9,567 bases of DNA from an uncultured Eubacterium sp. (lineage in GTDB: Bacteria; Bacillota; Clostridia; Peptostreptococcales; Anaerovoracaceae). A program made the position numbers and the translations under genes. Of this stretch, positions 6,636-9,567 are shown piece by piece. The notes under the pieces are model-generated. The model was not told the origin of the DNA and ran no database searches. It saw only the letters and a list, made by a program, of their open reading frames with translations. Every line of letters begins with the position of its first letter. Positions within the stretch are counted from its first letter, which is position 1. Where the stretch lies: NCBI GenBank assembly GCA_900551775.1, contig URXI01000150.1, positions 1 to 9,567 on the forward strand, read 5' to 3'.

Positions 6636-7295
6636 ATGATCTATTTGGATGGCGGTGTTCCCTGGGGGAAGGTAAATTCTGTACAGTCGAAGGCATTGGT
6701 GCAGTTTTGCCTGCGCAGAAGCAAGTATATTGTGCTGCCGCGAGAACATAGGGAGAAGATAGAAGAATCAGTGGTAGAGAAGCTGAAGCGCGAGGCGATT
6801 GAAGAAGTTAAACAGCGGAGCGAGCGTCAGATCCGATACATCAAAACCCTGAGCCCGCGGCAGCTGAAAAAAGACGGTTTTCTGAGTTTGAATTGGGGAA
6901 TTGACAATATCACGACCAATGCGAAACAGGAAATCAAGGAACTGCAGCAAATTCGTGGCAGCTTTAAGAAAGAAGACACGCTGATGGAAGACCTCGCGGA
7001 ATGGGGGCTTGTGAAAAGAGAGTATGCAACATCCTCCTTTACAACTTACTGTTCGGGAACAATATGGGAATTCTGCTATTTTGATAAAGAACAGGTGGGC
7101 TTAAGGGAATTACATAAAAATATCTTTGCTTATCCACTGTACATAGGCGAATATGAATTTGAAGATCCAGCTTTTGCCGATGGGGAAGGCCATGTCTGGA
7201 TGTGTATCTGCTCTCATGAAGGGACCTTTTCGATGGAGTTGACGGAAGAAGATTATAAAGAATTTGAGAAAATGAATATCAGACATTTTAAATGA
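6636..7295 (+). CDS. Conserved-looking protein of unknown function, last gene of the MarR operon
   Basis: I do not recognise this 219-residue protein. It has a clear ribosome site (AAAGGGAG, 6622-6629) and begins 12 bp after the oxidoreductase gene, so it is almost surely translated from the same message. It is hydrophilic, with no signal peptide or membrane helix. Residues about 37-75 are strongly charged and helix-forming (PREHREKIEESVVEKLKREA onwards), followed by a mixed alpha/beta second half rich in aromatics. Cysteines occur at 25, 139, 147 and 191/193 without a tidy metal-binding pattern. Being last in a pump/oxidoreductase operon suggests an accessory role in the same stress response, but that is context only. 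Confidence 0.75.
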   Translation: MIYLDGGVPWGKVNSVQSKALVQFCLRRSKYIVLPREHREKIEESVVEKLKREAIEEVKQRSERQIRYIKTLSPRQLKKDGFLSLNWGIDNITTNAKQEIKELQQIRGSFKKEDTLMEDLAEWGLVKREYATSSFTTYCSGTIWEFCYFDKEQVGLRELHKNIFAYPLYIGEYEFEDPAFADGEGHVWMCICSHEGTFSMELTEEDYKEFEKMNIRHFK

Positions 7296-7303
7296 TATAA
7301 GGA

Positions 7304-7364
7304 ATGCGGGAGACTGACTTGTCATGATTGAGAAAACATGGCGGCAGAACCCCGCATATTTTTT
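7304..7364 (+). terminator. Probable Rho-independent terminator of the MarR operon
   Basis: ATGCGGG (7304-7310) can pair with CCCGCAT (7351-7357), followed at once by ATTTTTT (7358-7364). The 40-nt loop is long; a small CATG/CATG pairing inside could compact it. It begins 9 bp after the stop of the unknown gene and is the only convincing terminator downstream of the MarR gene before this point. Confidence 0.65.
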
Positions 7365-7402
7365 GCCATTTCTTAATAATCCTTAAGGAATAAATACCTA
7401 TA

Positions 7403-7431
7403 TTGACTATGTGATGATTTGGGCATAAACT
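7403..7431 (+). promoter_or_regulatory. Candidate sigma-A promoter of the 54-residue membrane protein
   Basis: TTGACT (7403-7408) and TAAACT (7426-7431) are separated by 17 bp and lie just after the operon terminator and about 43 bp before the small gene's ATG. A perfect 10-bp palindrome TCCTTAAGGA (7380-7389) lies just upstream of the -35 and could be an activator or repressor site. Confidence 0.55.
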
Positions 7432-7473
7432 AAAATCAGAATAACTGACAAAATGAAATAGGGAGGTCAAATT

Positions 7474-7638
7474 ATGGGTGATTTTATAACTGTGTTGATG
7501 TATGCTTCGATGGTGTCAGGCTTTGTATTTCCGTTGGCTCTGATCGGGTCAATCAAGAATGATAGCTTTGCGGGAACTGTCCTGTCAAGCATCAGTATGG
7601 GAATCATCGTGATGACGCTGATTCTGCTGCATTCATAG
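7474..7638 (+). CDS. Small two-helix membrane protein (54 residues)
   Basis: ATG 7474 is preceded at 7 nt by AGGGAGG (7460-7466), one of the best ribosome sites in the window, and opens a 54-codon frame ending in TAG. The product starts MGDFITVLMYASMVSGFVFP and is made of two hydrophobic helices (about residues 4-26 and 33-52) joined by a short polar turn with Lys-Asn-Asp. It has its own promoter and lies between the MarR-operon terminator and the ECF promoter. Small hairpin-like membrane proteins may act as regulators of transporters, stress peptides or toxins; the sequence does not say which. There is no cluster of positive charge typical of type I toxins. Coding status is well supported by the ribosome site, promoter and helix pattern; function is unknown. 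Confidence 0.75.
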   Translation: MGDFITVLMYASMVSGFVFPLALIGSIKNDSFAGTVLSSISMGIIVMTLILLHS

Positions 7639-7707
7639 AGGTGAAACAACATAAAACGACAGGCACTTAGAGAAATTTACTTTGGCAATTAAGGTTTTTT
7701 TAAATAT

Positions 7708-7745
7708 TGTCCCCAAAACTGGTTTTGATTCGTTATATATAGTGA
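7708..7745 (+). promoter_or_regulatory. ECF-type autoregulatory promoter of the sigma gene (copy 1)
   Basis: TGTCCCC (7708-7714), a 16-bp spacer and CGTT (7731-7734) followed by ATATATAGTGA match the second copy at 9050-9087 at 35 of 38 positions. A -10 beginning CGT, about 16 bp after a conserved -35, is the layout of ECF sigma promoters; the -35 here is not the common AAC type. The spacer includes a perfect palindrome CAAAAC-TG-GTTTTG (7714-7727). An A/T-rich run (7695-7707) may act as an UP element. Recognition by the sigma factor encoded just downstream is inferred. Confidence 0.75.
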
Positions 7746-7758
7746 GAAGAGGCTGAAC

Positions 7759-7820
7759 GCTCTCTTATCTAAGCTGTGATATGACGTGATCAAAGCGTTG
7801 TTGTTTTTGATAAGGAGAGC
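7759..7820 (+). promoter_or_regulatory. Leader hairpin burying the sigma-factor Shine-Dalgarno sequence
   Basis: GCTCTCTTATC (7759-7769) pairs over 11 base pairs with GATAAGGAGAGC (7809-7820), leaving one bulged G. The paired strand contains the whole AAGGAG ribosome site of the sigma gene (7812-7817), 7 nt before its ATG. The enclosed loop holds a second hairpin (7773-7796: GCT-G-TGAT with ATCA-A-AGC, one mismatch). An alternative pairing, AACGC (7756-7760) with GCGTT (7795-7799), would break both stems. The structure is predicted from complementarity alone; it suggests translational control, for example by temperature, a ligand or a helper RNA. Confidence 0.6.
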
Positions 7821-7826
7821 AGATGG

Positions 7827-8369
7827 ATGAGTGAAGATGCACGAAATGTAGTAATAGAGCTGATTCAGGAGAAGTATGGCGTGCTGATCAGGCAGATTGC
7901 CTTTGGCGTTTTACACGACTGGCAGCTGGTGGAGGATGTGGAGCAGGACGTTTTGTGGAAACTGATTTCAAAGAATGCGGATAGAGCGGAACTGCCGCCA
8001 GATGAGTTGAAAACTTATCTGTGTGCTGCCGTGAGAAACACGGCAATCGATTATATTAGAAAAGATATGCGTCGTGCTGCATTAGAAGAGGAAGTTTGTC
8101 ATCTTACGCCGTTGTCCATGGATTACATCGATGTGGAAAGCTTTCGGGATCGCTATGGATTCGGGCCGGAGATACAGGAGCTGCTTTCTATGCTGGATAA
8201 CACGGACAGAGATATTATCTGCCTGAAGTATGGCGAAGGGTACAGCAATGCCGAGATTGCAGACTTTCTCGGCAGACAGGAAGAATTTGTTAAGAAGAGA
8301 GTCTATCGTGCAAAGGTCAAATTGCAGAGCATTTTGGTAGATAGGAAAGGAGGTGGCGAGGATGAGTGA
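7827..8369 (+). CDS. ECF (sigma-70 family) RNA polymerase sigma factor
   Basis: This 180-residue protein has only sigma regions 2 and 4, as in extracytoplasmic-function sigma factors. Region 2 (about 13-84) includes QLVEDVEQDVLWKLI, which binds core polymerase, and TYLCAAVRNTAIDYIRKDMRR, which recognises the -10. After a linker, region 4 (about 116-170) has the helix-turn-helix LDNTDRDIICLKYGEGYSNA then EIADFLGRQEEFVKKRVYRAK that reads the -35. ATG 7827 lies 9 nt after AAGGAG (7812-7817); an out-of-frame ATG at 7823 is ignored. Its last 8 nt overlap the next gene. A near-copy of its own upstream element recurs before the secreted-protein gene, so it probably activates itself and that gene. 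It should be held inactive by the downstream membrane protein. Confidence 0.9.
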   Translation: MSEDARNVVIELIQEKYGVLIRQIAFGVLHDWQLVEDVEQDVLWKLISKNADRAELPPDELKTYLCAAVRNTAIDYIRKDMRRAALEEEVCHLTPLSMDYIDVESFRDRYGFGPEIQELLSMLDNTDRDIICLKYGEGYSNAEIADFLGRQEEFVKKRVYRAKVKLQSILVDRKGGGEDE

Positions 8370-9033
8370 CTTTGATGTGGAAAAAAAGGCAGATGAGTTG
8401 TTGACTGCCTTGGGCAAAGAGCTGGCAAAGAGCAGAGTTGCTTATGCCGACGCGGTGCTGGACGAGAACACGCCGACCCCGCCTTTCTATCAGGAACTGC
8501 CGCGAAAGAAAAAAACAGGGACCAGGAGAGTCTTTCGCAGGACGCTGATTTTGGTTGCCGTGCTGGCTTTGATCATGGGCCTGGTCGTCATTTCGTCAGA
8601 GGGCGTCAGAGAGAAGATGTTCAATTATTTCTTCACTGAAAAGCCGGGACATACCGAAGTCAGACCGCTGGAAAATGAAGAAAAAGAAGGCGAACTGCCG
8701 GAATTTGAGCTGGGATATGTGCCGGAAGGGTATGAGAAGATAAATGATGAGGATGTTTGGGACTACGGATATATCATCGACTATGGTAATGATAAGGAAC
8801 AGTATATCAACTTTATGGTCACAAAGAGTGACGTATATAGCGCATCTTTTGACAATGACACCCTTAAACGGAAGGAAATCATGATTAACACATATCAGGC
8901 ATATTTGTTTTATGATGATAAGTCGAGTGCTGTCATATGGCAGATTGGTGATTATGTGCTTGAACTTTTCACAGAGTCAAGTATTGATGTAGCGGTGAAG
9001 ATGGCAGAAAATGTATATTTTAAAAATGATTAA
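8362..9033 (+). CDS. Membrane-bound anti-sigma factor candidate with DUF4367-like outer domain
   Basis: ATG 8362 overlaps the sigma stop by 8 nt and follows AGGAGG (8348-8353), giving 223 residues; a GTG at 8353 lies within that ribosome site and is unlikely. The protein has a cytoplasmic N-terminal part (1-58), a basic stretch KKKTGTRRVFRR, one membrane helix (about 61-78) and an outer domain (about 79-223). The outer part (FELGYVPEGYEKI onwards, ending with DYVLELFTESSIDVAVKMAE) follows the DUF4367 pattern found in Firmicutes anti-sigma factors. The cytoplasmic segment has no Cys and no His, so the zinc-binding HxxxCxxC anti-sigma fold is absent. Location and overlap with the sigma gene make a repressor role likely; the signal sensed outside the cell is unknown. 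Confidence 0.8.
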   Translation: MSDFDVEKKADELLTALGKELAKSRVAYADAVLDENTPTPPFYQELPRKKKTGTRRVFRRTLILVAVLALIMGLVVISSEGVREKMFNYFFTEKPGHTEVRPLENEEKEGELPEFELGYVPEGYEKINDEDVWDYGYIIDYGNDKEQYINFMVTKSDVYSASFDNDTLKRKEIMINTYQAYLFYDDKSSAVIWQIGDYVLELFTESSIDVAVKMAENVYFKND

Positions 9034-9049
9034 AATATTTTGAAAAATC

Positions 9050-9087
9050 TGTCCCCAAAACCGATTTTGATTCGTTCTATATAGTGA
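9050..9087 (+). promoter_or_regulatory. ECF-type promoter of the secreted-protein gene (copy 2)
   Basis: TGTCCCC (9050-9056), a 16-bp spacer and CGTT (9073-9076) with CTATATAGTGA repeat the element upstream of the sigma gene, differing at three of 38 positions. Two differences fall within the spacer palindrome (CAAAAC-CG-ATTTTG) and one just after CGTT. It lies 16 bp after the anti-sigma stop with no terminator between, so the downstream gene may be read both from here and by read-through. Confidence 0.75.
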
Positions 9088-9115
9088 AAAGCGAAACTAA
9101 GGAGGGAATGTTATT

Positions 9116-9553
9116 ATGAGGAAAGCGGTTATTATTTTATCATTTGCACTCTGCCTGTTGTTTTCGACAATGACCGCATGGGCAGGCACAGATCTCACGA
9201 CCAAAGAAGAACCTATAAATGGGTCTGAATATGTGACAGCTGAACGGATCGGAGTGACATTAGGTATATTAAATGGAAATGCAAGTTGTAAAACAACGAT
9301 TAAATTAAAACCCGGTCAAGATGTTGACTACGCGCAGGTAACTGCCTACATAAAAAAGAGCACAGGATCAACGGTGAAAACATTTAATGAGAAAGTGTAT
9401 CCGACAGCAGGAAGGATTACATGGAAGGATTCTCATAAGTTGGCTGCCAGAGGGACTTACTATCTTCAGGTAAACGTTAAATGCTATAGAAATGGAAAAA
9501 AGAGAGCCTTTCATAAAAACAAATCGATGTGGCGCATCAGAATAAGTATTTAA
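9116..9553 (+). CDS. Small secreted protein, likely target of the adjacent ECF sigma factor
   Basis: This 145-residue protein starts with a typical Sec signal peptide: MRK, a hydrophobic core (about 4-19) and a probable cleavage site after AWA (residues 21-23). The mature part (about 122 residues) is basic near its C-terminus (CYRNGKKRAFHKNKSMWRIR) and predicted from its alternating pattern to be mostly beta strand. Two cysteines (58 and 123) could form a disulfide. No LPXTG anchor, lipobox or catalytic motif was seen, and I do not recognise the family. ATG 9116 follows AAGGAGG (9099-9105) by 10 nt. The ECF-type promoter just upstream ties it to the sigma/anti-sigma pair; it may protect the envelope or feed back on the anti-sigma outer domain, but both are guesses. 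Confidence 0.8.
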   Translation: MRKAVIILSFALCLLFSTMTAWAGTDLTTKEEPINGSEYVTAERIGVTLGILNGNASCKTTIKLKPGQDVDYAQVTAYIKKSTGSTVKTFNEKVYPTAGRITWKDSHKLAARGTYYLQVNVKCYRNGKKRAFHKNKSMWRIRISI

Positions 9554-9567
9554 GAAAAACTCTTTCT

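Noticed and set aside
6249..6749. 166-codon frame on the - strand
   Set aside because: Antisense to the oxidoreductase gene, which has full family motifs; no ribosome site or recognisable product.
7668..7700. Terminator after the 54-residue gene (T-run at 7694-7701)
   Set aside because: A T-run is present but no convincing stem precedes it, so it was read as a possible UP element for the ECF promoter instead.

Overview
The window looks like chromosomal DNA of an anaerobic Gram-positive bacterium, most likely a Clostridia-class Bacillota. Strong AGGAGG-type ribosome sites, consensus sigma-A promoters, short intergenic spacers, the mix of MATE pumps, LysO and a flavodoxin-type oxidoreductase, and an ECF sigma factor with a DUF4367-like partner all fit. 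Genus cannot be told from the sequence. All supported genes are on the + strand. No tRNA, rRNA, CRISPR array, transposase or integrase was seen.

Region 1 (1-2713): the C-terminal part of a CobW/G3E-type GTPase enters from the left. It is followed by a bicistronic unit of a MATE efflux transporter and a TetR-family regulator (ATGA overlap). This unit has a perfect consensus promoter (TTGACA-17-TATAAT) carrying two copies of a TAGTACGATTG element, and ends at a Rho-independent terminator.

Region 2 (2714-7364): about 285 bp of hairpin-rich non-coding DNA precedes a second pump module. A MarR-family regulator overlaps a second MATE transporter, followed by a LysO-family exporter, a flavodoxin-fold oxidoreductase with an Fe-S-type cysteine cluster, and an unrecognised 219-residue protein. 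Close spacing and a single convincing terminator at the end suggest one operon. Its promoter (TTGACA-17-TATATT) lies inside a perfect 21-bp inverted repeat made of two operator palindromes. Those palindromes resemble the elements in the region 1 promoter, so the two MATE units may share a repressor or carry diverged copies of one operator.

Region 3 (7365-9567): a 54-residue two-helix membrane protein with its own promoter comes first. It is followed by an ECF sigma factor, an overlapping membrane anti-sigma candidate (no zinc motif, DUF4367-like outer domain) and a small secreted protein. Nearly identical 38-bp elements (35/38 matches, TGTCCCC-16-CGTT) lie upstream of the sigma gene and of the secreted-protein gene, as expected for an autoregulated ECF sigma factor with an adjacent target. 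The sigma-gene leader can also fold so that its Shine-Dalgarno sequence is buried in an 11-bp stem, suggesting a second, translational layer of control.
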